The position numbers were made by a program, and so were the translations under genes. A stretch of 38,299 nucleotides of DNA from Deltaproteobacteria bacterium (GTDB lineage: Bacteria > Myxococcota_A > Polyangia > Haliangiales > Haliangiaceae). The notes below the pieces were generated by a model, which was not told the DNA's origin, made no database searches, and worked only from the letters and a program-made list of their open reading frames with translations. Positions within the stretch are counted from its first letter, which is position 1, and the number at the start of each line of letters is the position of its first letter. This document shows positions 7,964 through 16,876 of the stretch, one piece after another. The stretch spans positions 1-38,299 of the forward strand of contig JAKQOD010000314.1 in assembly GCA_029565465.1 (NCBI GenBank), in the 5' to 3' direction.

Positions 7964-7985
7964 GTTACTGTTACGTAATGTTACA
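7964..7985. promoter_or_regulatory. GTTAC direct repeats in the lysR upstream region
   Basis: GTTAC occurs at 7964, 7970 and 7980, the last two forming TGTTACGTAATGTTACA. Another TGTTACA lies near 7844. The cluster ends within 10 bp of the GTG start of the LysR-type gene and lies between it and the divergent lipoprotein gene, where LysR proteins usually bind. The assignment as an operator is inference from position and repetition only. Confidence 0.35.
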
Positions 7986-7993
7986 TAGGAAGG

Positions 7994-8893
7994 GTGCAGC
8001 TCAACTACCATCATTTGTTCTACTTCTGGACGATTGCGCGTGAAGGCACTATTACTCGTGCAAGCAAAGCCCTTCGCGTCTCGCATCCAACGCTAAGTTC
8101 GCAGCTCCGTTTGTTAGAAGCGCAGCTCAGTCAGCCGCTGTTTGACCGCATGGGCAAACGTTTGGTTCTGACCGAAGCTGGGCGCGTTGCTTTTCGCTAT
8201 TCCGACGAGATTTTCTCCCTTGGGTCGGACCTTACCGCCACGTTGGGCGGGCGGCCCGAAGGTAAGCTCAGTCGGATTGTCGTTGGCGTTGCCGAAGTGG
8301 TTCCTAAACTAATCGTGCGGGAGTTGTTAGCGCCGTTGATGATGATTGCTGGCGGGCCGCGGCTGGTTTGTGTCGAGAACTCGCTCGACCGGTTGCTTGG
8401 CGATCTTTCGACCTATGCCCTTGATGTTGTGATCGCCGACTCGGAAGTGCCAACTGGCAGCGGCGTGAAAGCCCACGCGCAGCTGCTGGGGCGCACGGCT
8501 GTCTCGCTGTTTGGGGCAGCGAAGTTTGCGGCTTTGCGGAAAGGGTTTCCTCGTTCGCTGGCCGAGGCGCCCTTTTTGTTGCCTCTCGAAACGTCAACGC
8601 TGCGTCGCGAAATGAATCATTGGTTCGAAAGTGTCGGCGTTACGCCATCGATCAGTGGCGAATTCGGCGATAGCGCACTGCTCAAGCTGTTCGGGGCTCG
8701 CGGCCTGGGTGTTTTTCCTGCGCCAACCATTTTGGCGAAAGAGGTGACCCGTAGTTACAACGTCATCGAACTCGGTAAGTTGACTGCAGTATCTGAACGC
8801 TACTATGCGATCACGATGCAGCGGAAGATTACCAACCCTGCGATCGCAACGCTCGTTGCGGCTGGCCGCAAAGTCTTGGCTGCAGTGAAGTAG
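7994..8893 (+). CDS. nhaR: LysR-family transcriptional regulator, NhaR-like
   Basis: 299 residues, the normal length for the family. The N-terminal winged helix-turn-helix reads L-N-Y-H-H-L-F-Y-F-W, R-E-G-T-I-T-R-A-S-K-A-L, S-H-P-T-L-S-S-Q-L and L-E-A-Q-L. The Y-H-H-L-F-Y-F-W opening and the D-A-L/D-S-A-L-L-K-L-F-G-A-R-G segment in the effector domain are typical of NhaR, the Na+/Li+-responsive activator of the nhaA antiporter in E. coli. Start: GTG 7994, preceded by AGGAAGG at very short spacing; it gives exactly the family N-terminus and I see no better start. No antiporter gene is in the window, so the targets are unclear. The divergent Gly/Pro/Trp-rich lipoprotein or the downstream lipoprotein gene (66 bp away, same strand) are candidates. 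Confidence 0.88.
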   Translation: MQLNYHHLFYFWTIAREGTITRASKALRVSHPTLSSQLRLLEAQLSQPLFDRMGKRLVLTEAGRVAFRYSDEIFSLGSDLTATLGGRPEGKLSRIVVGVAEVVPKLIVRELLAPLMMIAGGPRLVCVENSLDRLLGDLSTYALDVVIADSEVPTGSGVKAHAQLLGRTAVSLFGAAKFAALRKGFPRSLAEAPFLLPLETSTLRREMNHWFESVGVTPSISGEFGDSALLKLFGARGLGVFPAPTILAKEVTRSYNVIELGKLTAVSERYYAITMQRKITNPAIATLVAAGRKVLAAVK

Positions 8894-8959
8894 AAGTCGC
8901 AGCGCAGGCGCCTTTGTGGCGTGTGGAATCACCACGCGAAGTGCGTTATGCCTTTGCAA

Positions 8960-10633
8960 ATGCCTGAATTCACCCAAACCAAGGTTGTAGTCGGTCTGTT
9001 GCTGGTGGTGGGTGGTGCGTGCAAAAGCTCGACGTCACCGACGCCGAAGCCGAGCGTTGCCGCTACCATCGACGCAGCGCCGCTGCCGTCTAGTGTCGCT
9101 AGCGCTGCTGGCTTGGTCTATGCCCAAGTCAGCAAGACCAACGCCGCGGTGCCACAACGCTATACTGCGCCGTTGCCTTCTACCGTCGAAGAATTCGAAC
9201 GCTTTCAAGCGGGTGACGCCCGCTTTCCGCCGGCGACATATGCGCAGGACGCAATCTGCCTTGGTGATGCTGCTGTGCTTGGTAACGTGAAGACAGCAGT
9301 TAAACGTGCGCGGCAGCAAGCTGCTGCGTTGACTTCGGCGTATGCCACGTTGATCGAATACTGCACACCGAGCAAGGCCTACTGCGAACAGGCGCTTCGC
9401 TGGATCTCCGACGAGAGTCCGGTCCGCAACCTTGGCTACCATTTTCTTGTTCAGTGCCAAGACCCCGGCGCGGCGGCGGCGTTCGCTGCAGTGCCAGCAC
9501 CCGCCGAGGCTGTGGTGGTCTGGCACACCAAGTCGTATTCAGATACGCCCATTTGCACTCAGCGTTTCGCCGACGCGCTGGTCATCGTTGCTGCCCAAAA
9601 TCTCGATGTGCAGCGAAACGGTTGGCAAGTTGATTTGCGCCTCGCGACAAATCAACTAGCAGGTTGCAGCGCACCTTGGGCCACCGCCGCTCTGGTGGCG
9701 GCCCACAAAAGCGCGCGCGGCACGAACAAATTGGTGATTGGCTTGGCCCTTGGCCGAGCCTCAGCACCTGAGCTCAAGGCGATTTATGCTGCAGCTTGTA
9801 AAACGCAGCCAGAAAGTGCTGATTGTGGGCGTGGCGGCATCGAGTCACGCAATGCCTTGGTGGATCCGCCCGCGCCGTCGTTCGATGCGTTGGAAGCTGT
9901 GATTGTAGACAAAGCCAAACGTGACTATGTCCGCGCGACTGCTTTGTACGATTTGGCTGCACGTGACCGCAAGCGCGCGCTCGATGTGCTGCAAAAGGTC
10001 CGCCGCAACGAAGGCGCGTTGCCTGCAGAGTTGCGCATTGCTGCCAACACCATCACTGCCTTTCGCGATGCACAAGCGATGCTTGAGGATCTGCAGCAAC
10101 TGGGCATGGCAGGTGCGCTAGCAGCGGGTGACATGAGGCGTGGTGTCAAAGGTCTGCTTATCGAGGCTGGCCGTGTTCATCATTTTGATCCTGAAACCGG
10201 TATGTGGCCGAATCATCACGATAGCTTGTTGCGTGCGCTTGCAGCGATGGACTCCGACGGCATGAACGGCATTATCTTCGACGAAATTGCACCGCCCGTC
10301 GATTCCGAAGATCCGTATCAATTGGTCGCGTACGTCAACGGCCATCGATACACGACGCAAGCGCAGAACTTCGGCGATTGGTATGACGTGAACGCAGCGG
10401 TGGGGTTGCTCAACGCACTTGCCAAAGAGCGCAACATTGCCACGCGCTACGCATCGTTGTCACAAAGCAGCGGCAACGATGCGTACGTGATCTCAGGGCC
10501 GGAGCCAGGCTTGCAAGCCCTGTTTCAACGCGGTCTGTTGCAGCCATCAGACGCGGCGCAAGATGTGCAAGATGCAAAAGCCGTTGAACGCAGGGTGCTC
10601 GACAAAATGGTGGCGCCGGCAGCGCAGCCCTAA
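8960..10633 (+). CDS. Large lipoprotein of unknown function, helical repeat-like
   Basis: 557 residues from ATG 8960; ATG 8948 four codons upstream is also possible. M-P-E-F-T-Q-T-K-V-V-V-G-L-L-L-V-V-G-G-A-C gives a lipobox with Cys21, followed by a Ser/Thr/Pro-rich linker. The body is rich in Ala-Leu-Arg amphipathic helices, many about 30-40 residues apart (for example around R-A-T-A-L-Y-D-L-A-A-R-D-R-K-R-A-L-D), suggesting an alpha-solenoid (TPR- or HEAT-like). It carries several Cys in C-x8-15-C spacing (about residues 95-155 and 255-290) that could form disulfides. The last 130 residues look globular (D-P-Y-Q-L-V-A-Y-V-N-G-H-R-Y). I cannot assign a family. A small zinc-ribbon gene starts 14 bp after its stop, so they are probably co-transcribed. 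Confidence 0.78.
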   Translation: MPEFTQTKVVVGLLLVVGGACKSSTSPTPKPSVAATIDAAPLPSSVASAAGLVYAQVSKTNAAVPQRYTAPLPSTVEEFERFQAGDARFPPATYAQDAICLGDAAVLGNVKTAVKRARQQAAALTSAYATLIEYCTPSKAYCEQALRWISDESPVRNLGYHFLVQCQDPGAAAAFAAVPAPAEAVVVWHTKSYSDTPICTQRFADALVIVAAQNLDVQRNGWQVDLRLATNQLAGCSAPWATAALVAAHKSARGTNKLVIGLALGRASAPELKAIYAAACKTQPESADCGRGGIESRNALVDPPAPSFDALEAVIVDKAKRDYVRATALYDLAARDRKRALDVLQKVRRNEGALPAELRIAANTITAFRDAQAMLEDLQQLGMAGALAAGDMRRGVKGLLIEAGRVHHFDPETGMWPNHHDSLLRALAAMDSDGMNGIIFDEIAPPVDSEDPYQLVAYVNGHRYTTQAQNFGDWYDVNAAVGLLNALAKERNIATRYASLSQSSGNDAYVISGPEPGLQALFQRGLLQPSDAAQDVQDAKAVERRVLDKMVAPAAQP

Positions 10634-10647
10634 ATGGTTCATCAATT

Positions 10648-11124
10648 GTGAGCTATCAACGGCGCTCCAGCGACGTCCATCGTCGACGCAGCCACTACGG
10701 CAGCGGCTTGACCCACGCGCGTTACAGTCACGAAGTTGGCGTGACGCGGATCGCTGTTGTTTGTCCGGTGTGCGGACGTTGCGCCGACGCGCGGAATGGC
10801 GCTGCTGACCCTCACGCACTAGTGATTAGTCATCTCGCAGCCGCATGGCAAGCAGCCGCGTGGCAAGCGCGTTGCCAAAGCTGCATGTGGCGCGCAAAAG
10901 ATCTAACCCGCGCCGCAGTGATACAGCGGCCGCTGTATTTTGCCTCGCCGTATCACGACTTCTGGGCATGGAACCGCGAACATTTGCAGTGGCTGTTGCG
11001 GGTTCTGCAGCGTGCTGACGCCAACACGGACGCCTATGCGCGACTGCGCACGTATGTTCCAGGCCACTGGTTAGCCGCGCGTCGCAGTTATGCGCGCATC
11101 GTGCAGCGTATGCTGGAATCGTAG
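10648..11124 (+). CDS. Small zinc-ribbon-like protein
   Basis: 158 residues from GTG 10648, the first usable start after the previous gene's stop. C-P-V-C-G (about residues 39-43) and C-Q-S-C (about 76-79), plus a Cys after the first knuckle, form a C-x2-C...C-x2-C pattern typical of a structural zinc ribbon. The rest is Arg/Trp/Tyr-rich and helical (F-W-A-W-N-R-E-H-L-Q-W-L, H-W-L-A-A-R-R-S-Y-A-R). No signal peptide, so it is probably cytosolic. I do not recognise the family; nucleic-acid binding is possible but not shown. It follows the large lipoprotein at 14 bp. Confidence 0.65.
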   Translation: MSYQRRSSDVHRRRSHYGSGLTHARYSHEVGVTRIAVVCPVCGRCADARNGAADPHALVISHLAAAWQAAAWQARCQSCMWRAKDLTRAAVIQRPLYFASPYHDFWAWNREHLQWLLRVLQRADANTDAYARLRTYVPGHWLAARRSYARIVQRMLES

Positions 11125-11140
11125 CGGCCGACACCGCGGC

Positions 11141-11380
11141 TCAGTCGAAGGAGACAATCTGGGTAGTGCCGACTTCACACGGCTCCGAAGGGAAGTCCTT
11201 TGGCACCTCGGCGCCAATGCGGAGCTCGCGGCGAATAGTCAGCGTTTTGCCATCGCTTTCGAGCTTGGCCGAGCACGTTGTTTTGGCGCTCCGCGCGTAG
11301 TCGCTACGAGGCGCTCGCAAACGATCTGAAACACTGGGGAATTTCTCCCCATCTGGAGTCGCCGACCCCACCTTTTTGCA
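11141..11380 (-). pseudogene. Probable decapitated lipoprotein gene
   Basis: On the minus strand a frame running down to 11141 encodes L-S-A-C-K-K-V-G-S-A-T-P-D-G-E-K-F-P-S-V and continues with protein-like sequence ending E-P-C-E-V-G-T-T-Q-I-V-S-F-D. L-S-A-C is a good lipobox, but the frame is closed by a TAG about six codons upstream (11399-11401) and no hydrophobic signal stretch with a start codon exists in that or the other two frames. The only in-frame start is GTG 11371, just after the Cys, which would give 76 residues without a signal. I read it as a lipoprotein gene that lost its 5' end, perhaps when the metalloprotease gene (start 11455) arrived. A genuine short cytosolic protein from 11371 is the alternative. 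Confidence 0.4.
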
Positions 11381-11454
11381 AGCGCTAAGTGGCTGTAACT
11401 ACTGGGTTCAGAGCGCTCACTTAGCAGGCTCAAGAATTGCACATTGTCGTGGGC

Positions 11455-12669
11455 ATGAAGCTCGCCTTGGCCACATCGATGACCTCCCTGGTGGTTGCGT
11501 TCACTGCATGTACGGAAGAACCGCACCTAAGCAGCAATCGTGGCAAGAGCTTCGAAGAATTCAAGGCCAGCGTGTATCGCGAGCCAGGCGAACACGGCGT
11601 GTACGTCATCAGTGGTGATGTCCCGGTTGCCAATGACGCAGAACTTTTCAAAATTTGGCAAGCCACGGAAGGTGGCGCGCTTTCGGTTTACACCGAGGGT
11701 GGCGCCGATGTGGTGTGGAACGCAACTCAGAAAAAACAGCTCACCTACTGCGTGAGCACTGCGTTTGGTGCGAACAAAACCACGATCGAAACCGCGTTGA
11801 ACGAAGCCACCAAAAATGGTTGGGAAAAAATGGCCAACGTGAAATTCATTCACGTTACGGCCCAGGACGCCAACTGCAATGCCGCGAATCCCAACGTGAT
11901 GTTTGACGTAAATCCGGTGAACTCCGGCGGCCAATATTTGGCGCGCGCGTTTTTTCCGAACTTCACGCGTGATCAACGCAATGTGCTCGTCGACAACACC
12001 GCGTTCACTGGCGGCGCAGGCAACTGGCCGCTCAAAAACGTGCTGGGGCATGAGCTCGGCCATGTGTTGGGCTTTCGGCATGAACACATTCGGCCCGAAG
12101 CCAATGCCGGCCAATGCGCCGAAGACAATCAGTTCCGCGCGCTCACCCCATATGATGCAGCGTCAGTGATGCACTACCCACAGTGCAATGGCACGTCGAC
12201 CGACTTGTCGTTTACGGCTCGCGATAAGACTGGCGTGGAAGCGCTGTACGGCGCGCCAGTGGTGAACGTTGCGCCGATGGCGCAAATCAACGCACCAATG
12301 GAAGGTGCCACGGTTGGCGCCGACTTTGATGTCACTACGCAAATTGTCGACGAAAACCTCAAAGATGTAGAGTTGCTCATCGATGGCAACTCGGTGACCG
12401 TGAAAACCACTGGGCCGTTCACGTTCCCAGTTACTGGCTTGGCCAAAGGCGCACATACCATCGACATCAACGCTACCGATTCCGAAGGGTTGGTCACCTC
12501 GCGTTCGGTTTCGATCACGGTAGGCAATACCGGTGGCGGTGGCGGCGGTGGCAATTCGCTTACCGATAACGAAATCCAAGGCGGTTGCGCAACCGGCCAA
12601 ACCTCGGCGCCATGGTCTGGCGTGGTGCTGCTGGGCTTTGTCGTCGGCTTGCTTCGTCGCCGCCGCTAA
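11455..12669 (+). CDS. Secreted astacin/matrixin-like zinc metalloprotease with MYXO-CTERM-like tail
   Basis: 404 residues from ATG 11455; ATG 11437 would add six residues before the signal. The signal ends V-A-F-T-A-C, a lipobox-like site. The protease domain (about 90-255) contains H-E-L-G-H-V-L-G-F-R-H-E at 199-210, the HExxHxxGxxH zinc site with Glu200 as catalytic base, and S-V-M-H-Y-P with the Met-turn at Met239: a metzincin. The H-E after the third His and the M-H-Y fit astacins. A C-terminal Ig-like domain (about 270-365) follows, then a Gly-rich spacer, G-G-C (Cys378), a hydrophobic helix and four terminal Arg. This layout is that of the MYXO-CTERM sorting signal, known to be processed by a myxosortase and anchored at the cell surface. 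It probably digests prey or environmental protein at or near the cell surface. Confidence 0.9.
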   Translation: MKLALATSMTSLVVAFTACTEEPHLSSNRGKSFEEFKASVYREPGEHGVYVISGDVPVANDAELFKIWQATEGGALSVYTEGGADVVWNATQKKQLTYCVSTAFGANKTTIETALNEATKNGWEKMANVKFIHVTAQDANCNAANPNVMFDVNPVNSGGQYLARAFFPNFTRDQRNVLVDNTAFTGGAGNWPLKNVLGHELGHVLGFRHEHIRPEANAGQCAEDNQFRALTPYDAASVMHYPQCNGTSTDLSFTARDKTGVEALYGAPVVNVAPMAQINAPMEGATVGADFDVTTQIVDENLKDVELLIDGNSVTVKTTGPFTFPVTGLAKGAHTIDINATDSEGLVTSRSVSITVGNTGGGGGGGNSLTDNEIQGGCATGQTSAPWSGVVLLGFVVGLLRRRR

Positions 12670-12698
12670 CGCCCGGTGACGTGCTGGTGAAATCGCGC

Positions 12699-14648
12699 TT
12701 ACGGTTTGCGTTTGGCGCGAGCGCGGTACACGGTGCTGCGCGCTACGCCGAGGCGGCGGGCGGCATCGCTGATGTTGCCTGCAGCAGCGTTCACGGCAGC
12801 ATCAATCTCGGCATCGCTTAATGGCGCGCGGGTCGCCGGTGCTACGGCTGCTGGCGCAACCACGTTGGTAACGGCACTGCTGATCAGTGATTCTGGAAAA
12901 TGGGCGCGGCGCAACACACCGTCGGTCGTCATCGCACAAGCGTGCGCAACAGCGGACTTCAGTTCGCGCACGTTGCCAGGCCACGAATGTTGGGTAATCC
13001 ACGCAGCTGCATCGTCGGCAATGGCGTGGGCATGCGGTTGCATGAAATGTTGGACCAACGTAAACCGATCGCTGCGTTCGCGTACGGTTGGGATGGTGAT
13101 GTAGGCGCCTTGGATGCGGAAGAACAGATCGCGGCGAAACTTGCCTTGCATCACCATGTCGGGCAGGGCACGGCAGGTCGCCGAGACCAAGCGGAAATTG
13201 CTTTGCCGAGGCCGGGTTTCGCCAACTCGATGATACACGCCTTCGTCGAGCACGCGCAGCAATACGGCTTGTAGCGCGTCGGGCATTTCTGCGATCTCGT
13301 CGAGAAACAAGGTGCCACCGTTGGCAGCACCCACAACACCGTCGGACCCAGCGCGGGTCGCGCCGGTAAACGCGCCAGGTGCGTGGCCAAACAGTTCGCT
13401 TTCCAACAGCGATGGCGTCAACGCGCCGCAGTTGAGCGCAACAAATGGACCTTTGGCGCGTGGGCTGGCGCGATGAATGGCGCGGGCAAACAATTCTTTG
13501 CCAGTGCCGGTTTCGGCAAGCAACAAAATTGGCAATTCGGTTTGCGCGAATTGCGCTGCACGGTGTTTGGCAGCGTTAACTTGGGCGTCGTCGGCGACGA
13601 TAATGTCGAAAGCTGACGGGCTGGCAGCTGGTACCGCTTTGGCCGTTTGGGTTGCGGGGCCCGCGGTTGCCGTCGCAATGAACGGCGCAGGTGGCAGTAC
13701 ACGCACCACCGACCGCACCGTCGCCGGTTTAAACGTTGCAAGCATCGCAAGTACGCGGCCGTCGCTGTGTTGCACGGGCTCAAGCTCAACGCGAAAACCG
13801 CCAGTCGGCAGTTCGCACATGACTTCACCGACGCGATGCGCACGCGTCACCAGCTCCGCAAATGTTACGCGGAACAACCCCGCACAGGTCAGTGGCACGT
13901 TGTTGGTCAATGCGCGTGCGGCAGCGTTCGCAGTGGCAACCCGGCCGCTGGCTTCGAGCAACAACGTTGGATCCGCCGACCGTTGCAGCAACGAATCAAC
14001 CAACGCCAGCGTCGCTGGTGCGGCCGCTGCATACGCGCGAGCGCGGATGGCCTGTTCAAGCCGAGCGCGCGCTGCGGTAACTTGCTGGGCATAACGAGGG
14101 TCATGGGCTTCGATCGGACCCGTGATATCGAGCACCGCAATGATGTTGCCGTAGGGATCGTGCACGGGTGACGCGTAACAAAACAATCCATGGTTGCGCT
14201 CTTCATAGTGCGCTGCGCCTAGGACGCCGATATCACAACCTTCAAGTAAGGCCGTGCCGATGGCATTGGTGCCGCGGGCGTCTTCGTCCCAGCGCGCGCT
14301 TTCGATGAGGCGAACCTCGGCTGCACGCGAAAGTGACGAACCGCCTTGGCAACGCACAATGACACCTTCGGCATCAGCGACCAACGCAACAACGCCAGTA
14401 CTGGCGATGTTGTTCGTCCACACTTCTAATTCGCTTCGCGTTTCGCGGAACACATCGGCAACTTGTTCTTGCCGTGTAATCAGATCATTAGATGCCAACG
14501 CAAACGCAGGGCCTTGTGCCAACACACCGCGGCGCGCCACCCGTTGCCACCGGCGCAGCACTTGTTCGTCGCGAATTTCATCTGGACTCGCATCGCCGCG
14601 CCGAAAACGCTGAACTGCGTCGGACGAGGGCGGGGTAAGTACCAGCAT
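12699..14648 (-). CDS. acoR: Sigma-54-dependent activator, AcoR-like
   Basis: 649 residues, a normal length for AcoR-type regulators. The N-terminal sensory part (about 1-200) includes a GAF-like segment: [41 protein letters not shown] is the AcoR signature. A second sensory segment lies near 205-310. The AAA+ domain has Walker A A-E-T-G-T-G-K-E (about 378-385; Ala replaces the usual Gly), the sigma-54 contact loop G-A-F-T-G-A (about 424), Walker [10 protein letters not shown] and arginine-finger region F-R-R-D-L-F-F-R. The C-terminus carries a Fis-type helix-turn-helix ([18 protein letters not shown]). It diverges from an aldehyde dehydrogenase with a sigma-54 promoter and is its obvious activator, probably responding to acetaldehyde, acetoin or an alcohol. 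Confidence 0.93.
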   Translation of the reverse strand: MLVLTPPSSDAVQRFRRGDASPDEIRDEQVLRRWQRVARRGVLAQGPAFALASNDLITRQEQVADVFRETRSELEVWTNNIASTGVVALVADAEGVIVRCQGGSSLSRAAEVRLIESARWDEDARGTNAIGTALLEGCDIGVLGAAHYEERNHGLFCYASPVHDPYGNIIAVLDITGPIEAHDPRYAQQVTAARARLEQAIRARAYAAAAPATLALVDSLLQRSADPTLLLEASGRVATANAAARALTNNVPLTCAGLFRVTFAELVTRAHRVGEVMCELPTGGFRVELEPVQHSDGRVLAMLATFKPATVRSVVRVLPPAPFIATATAGPATQTAKAVPAASPSAFDIIVADDAQVNAAKHRAAQFAQTELPILLLAETGTGKELFARAIHRASPRAKGPFVALNCGALTPSLLESELFGHAPGAFTGATRAGSDGVVGAANGGTLFLDEIAEMPDALQAVLLRVLDEGVYHRVGETRPRQSNFRLVSATCRALPDMVMQGKFRRDLFFRIQGAYITIPTVRERSDRFTLVQHFMQPHAHAIADDAAAWITQHSWPGNVRELKSAVAHACAMTTDGVLRRAHFPESLISSAVTNVVAPAAVAPATRAPLSDAEIDAAVNAAAGNISDAARRLGVARSTVYRARAKRKP

Positions 14649-14692
14649 GGGGTCATCGTAGGGTGACGCCCTGCAGGCGTCAACCGCATAAC

Positions 14693-14831
14693 TGTTGCGT
14701 GATGTGTTGCGTGGTAACCGTTATGGCTCAGCCAAATGACGCAGTGCCCCATGACACAGCGTTGTTGTTGCGTACGTGATGCGCGCGCAACAGGCACGCT
14801 ACAGGTCACGCAACAGATCACGCTACACAAC
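14693..14831. promoter_or_regulatory. Upstream activating sequences for the AcoR-like regulator
   Basis: The octamer GTTGCGTG occurs twice in tandem (14694-14701, 14706-14713). GTTGCGTA follows at 14767, and the complement CACGCAAC occurs at 14807-14814 with close variants CGCGCAAC (14783) and CACGCTAC (14795, 14819). The cluster ends about 60 bp and begins about 195 bp before the -24 box, the usual distance for activator sites that loop to sigma-54 polymerase. The arrangement of half-sites in both orientations fits dimers or higher oligomers of a Fis-type regulator. It may also autoregulate the divergent regulator gene. Confidence 0.7.
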
Positions 14832-14888
14832 GCAGCGCAGCAATCGCGTCAGAGCGCGTTGGGCGTGAGGTCGAGCGACGAATGGTGC

Positions 14889-14904
14889 TGGCACGGGGGT
14901 TGCG
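14889..14904 (+). promoter_or_regulatory. Sigma-54 (-24/-12) promoter of the aldehyde dehydrogenase
   Basis: TGGCACGGGGGTTGCG matches the consensus TGGCAC-N5-TTGC, with GG at 14890-14891 and GC at 14902-14903 separated by exactly 10 bp. It reads toward the aldehyde dehydrogenase, whose start is 55 bp downstream behind a GGGGAGGA ribosome site. The presence of a sigma-54 activator in the divergent position supports it. Confidence 0.9.
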
Positions 14905-14958
14905 ATAGGGCATCTACAATCAATCGCACTTTCAACCGTTTCGTGGGGAGGACATTCA

Positions 14959-16479
14959 ATGACGTACGTTGCACCAAATCAACCAGGCTCGAAAGTTTCG
15001 TTTAAGTCGCGTTACCAAAACTACATTGGTGGCGCGTGGGTCGAGCCTGTGAAGGGTCAGTATTTCGAAAACGTCACGCCGGTTACCGGCAAGCCGTTTT
15101 GTGAAATTCCGCGATCGACCGTCGAAGATATCGAAAAAGCGCTCGATGCTGCACACAACGCCAAAGCTGCGTGGGGCAAAACCTCGACGACGGCGCGTGC
15201 GAATATCCTCAACAAAATCGCGGATCGCATGGAGCAAAATCTTGAATTGCTCGCAGTCGCCGAAACCTGGGACAACGGCAAGCCAATTCGCGAAACGATG
15301 GCAGCGGATATTCCGCTCGCGATCGATCACTTCCGCTATTTCGCTGGCTGCATTCGCGCTCAAGAAGGCGGCATTTCGGAAATCGACGCCAACACCATCG
15401 CGTATCACTTCCATGAGCCACTCGGCGTCGTCGGACAGATCATTCCGTGGAACTTTCCGATCTTGATGGCTGTGTGGAAGCTGGCACCTGCGCTTGCTGC
15501 CGGCAACTGCGTGGTGTTGAAACCTGCTGAACAAACGCCTGCTTCGATTCTGGTGTTGATGGAACTTATTGGCGACTTGCTGCCCCCCGGCGTCGTCAAC
15601 GTAGTTAACGGCTTTGGGATCGAAGCAGGCAAACCTCTTGCATCGAGCCGTCGGATTTCGAAGATTGCCTTCACGGGTGAAACCACTACCGGCCGCTTGA
15701 TCATGCAGTACGCATCGGAAAACTTGATTCCGGTAACCCTCGAACTCGGCGGCAAATCGCCGAACATCTTCTTCGAAGATGTGATGGCGCAACGTGACGA
15801 CTTCTTCGAAAAATCGCTCGAAGGCTTCGGCATGTTTGCCTTGAATCAAGGCGAAGTATGCACGTGTCCATCGCGTGCGTTGGTGCAAAAGTCGATTCAT
15901 GGGGCGTTCATGGAACAAGCCGTCGCTCGCGCCAAAAATCATGTGCCGGGCAATCCCTTGGATCCCAAAACCACCGTCGGCGCCCAAGCCTCGTCGGATC
16001 AGTTGGAAAAAATTCTCAGCTATATTCAAATTGGCAAGGATGAAGGCGCCAAAGTCCTGATGGGCGGCGAGCGCGCGCAACTCAGCGGCGAACTTGGCGG
16101 CGGCTACTACGTGATGCCAACGGTATTCGCTGGCGATAACCGCATGCGCATCTTCCAAGAAGAAATCTTTGGGCCAGTGGTTTCGACCACTTCCTTCACC
16201 GACACTGCTGATGCGATTCGCATTGCCAACGACACGCTCTACGGCCTCGGCGCAGGCGTGTGGACCCGCAATATTCACAACGCGTACACCGTGGGCCGTG
16301 CCGTCGAAGCCGGCCGGGTGTGGACCAACTGCTATCACTTGTACCCAGCCCATGCCGCATTCGGTGGATACAAACAATCCGGCATTGGTCGCGAAAACCA
16401 CTTGGATATGCTCAATCACTATCAGCAAACCAAAAACTTGCTGGTTAGCTACGACCAAAAACCAATGGGTTTCTTCTGA
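14959..16479 (+). CDS. NAD(P)-dependent aldehyde dehydrogenase, ExaC/AcoD/AldB type
   Basis: 506 residues, full length for the acetaldehyde-type dehydrogenases. It oxidises an aldehyde (in characterised relatives acetaldehyde from ethanol or acetoin) to the acid with NAD(P)+, in the cytosol. Visible motifs: P-W-N-F-P (cofactor site), [25 protein letters not shown] with general base Glu262, [11 protein letters not shown] with catalytic Cys301 (a second Cys at 303 is typical of this subfamily), and E-E-I-F-G-P-V. The ATG at 14959 has GGGGAGGA seven bases upstream. Its sigma-54 promoter and AcoR-like neighbour imply induction by substrate. A DUF779 gene overlaps or abuts its stop, the association commonly seen in other bacteria. 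Confidence 0.95.
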   Translation: MTYVAPNQPGSKVSFKSRYQNYIGGAWVEPVKGQYFENVTPVTGKPFCEIPRSTVEDIEKALDAAHNAKAAWGKTSTTARANILNKIADRMEQNLELLAVAETWDNGKPIRETMAADIPLAIDHFRYFAGCIRAQEGGISEIDANTIAYHFHEPLGVVGQIIPWNFPILMAVWKLAPALAAGNCVVLKPAEQTPASILVLMELIGDLLPPGVVNVVNGFGIEAGKPLASSRRISKIAFTGETTTGRLIMQYASENLIPVTLELGGKSPNIFFEDVMAQRDDFFEKSLEGFGMFALNQGEVCTCPSRALVQKSIHGAFMEQAVARAKNHVPGNPLDPKTTVGAQASSDQLEKILSYIQIGKDEGAKVLMGGERAQLSGELGGGYYVMPTVFAGDNRMRIFQEEIFGPVVSTTSFTDTADAIRIANDTLYGLGAGVWTRNIHNAYTVGRAVEAGRVWTNCYHLYPAHAAFGGYKQSGIGRENHLDMLNHYQQTKNLLVSYDQKPMGFF

Positions 16480-16871
16480 GCGACGCACCAAACATAGTCG
16501 ACCCTGAGCCAGCGCCAGCGCGTGTAACCTTCACGCCTGCAGCGCTTGAGGTGCTGCGCGCGTTGATCGCTGATCACGGGCCGCTGATGTTTCATCAGTC
16601 CGGTGGTTGTTGCGACGGTAGTGCACCGATGTGTTTTACCGCTGGCGAGTTCCGCATCGGGGAACGCGACGTTTTGCTTGGCACCATCGAGGGTTGTCCG
16701 TTTTACATCGGTGGTTTGCAGTTCGAAGCGTGGGCGCATACCCAGCTCATCATCGATGTGGTGCCAGGGCGGGGCGCTGGCTTTTCGCTCGAAGCGCCGC
16801 GTGGCGTACGATTTTTGACTCGGTCGCGCGTATTCGGCGAAGCCGAGCTGTGCGCGCTGCGGCCAGCGTAG
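16476..16871 (+). CDS. DUF779 protein, aldehyde dehydrogenase partner; start codon atypical
   Basis: 131 residues if begun at CTG 16476, which overlaps the dehydrogenase TGA. The family core is clear: [35 protein letters not shown] and [10 protein letters not shown], with the conserved Cys-Cys pair and further Cys. DUF779 genes commonly sit directly after acetaldehyde-type dehydrogenases; the molecular role is not established. The first conventional start, GTG 16551, would remove the conserved R-V-T-F-T-P segment, while the frame upstream is closed by TAG near 16446 and contains no ATG, GTG or TTG. So translation probably begins at CTG 16476 by coupling, at ATA 16494, or the gene is damaged. 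The 5' boundary is uncertain. Confidence 0.8.
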   Translation: MSDAPNIVDPEPAPARVTFTPAALEVLRALIADHGPLMFHQSGGCCDGSAPMCFTAGEFRIGERDVLLGTIEGCPFYIGGLQFEAWAHTQLIIDVVPGRGAGFSLEAPRGVRFLTRSRVFGEAELCALRPA

Positions 16872-16876
16872 CTTGA

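Noticed and set aside
11527..12600. Long antisense frames opposite the zinc protease
   Set aside because: The plus strand carries the HExxHxxGxxH site, Met-turn and signal; the antisense frames have no family features.
14956..16491. A 511-codon open frame on the minus strand opposite the aldehyde dehydrogenase
   Set aside because: It is the antisense shadow of a strongly conserved, full-length enzyme with all catalytic residues; the antisense product has no recognisable motif and the wrong composition.
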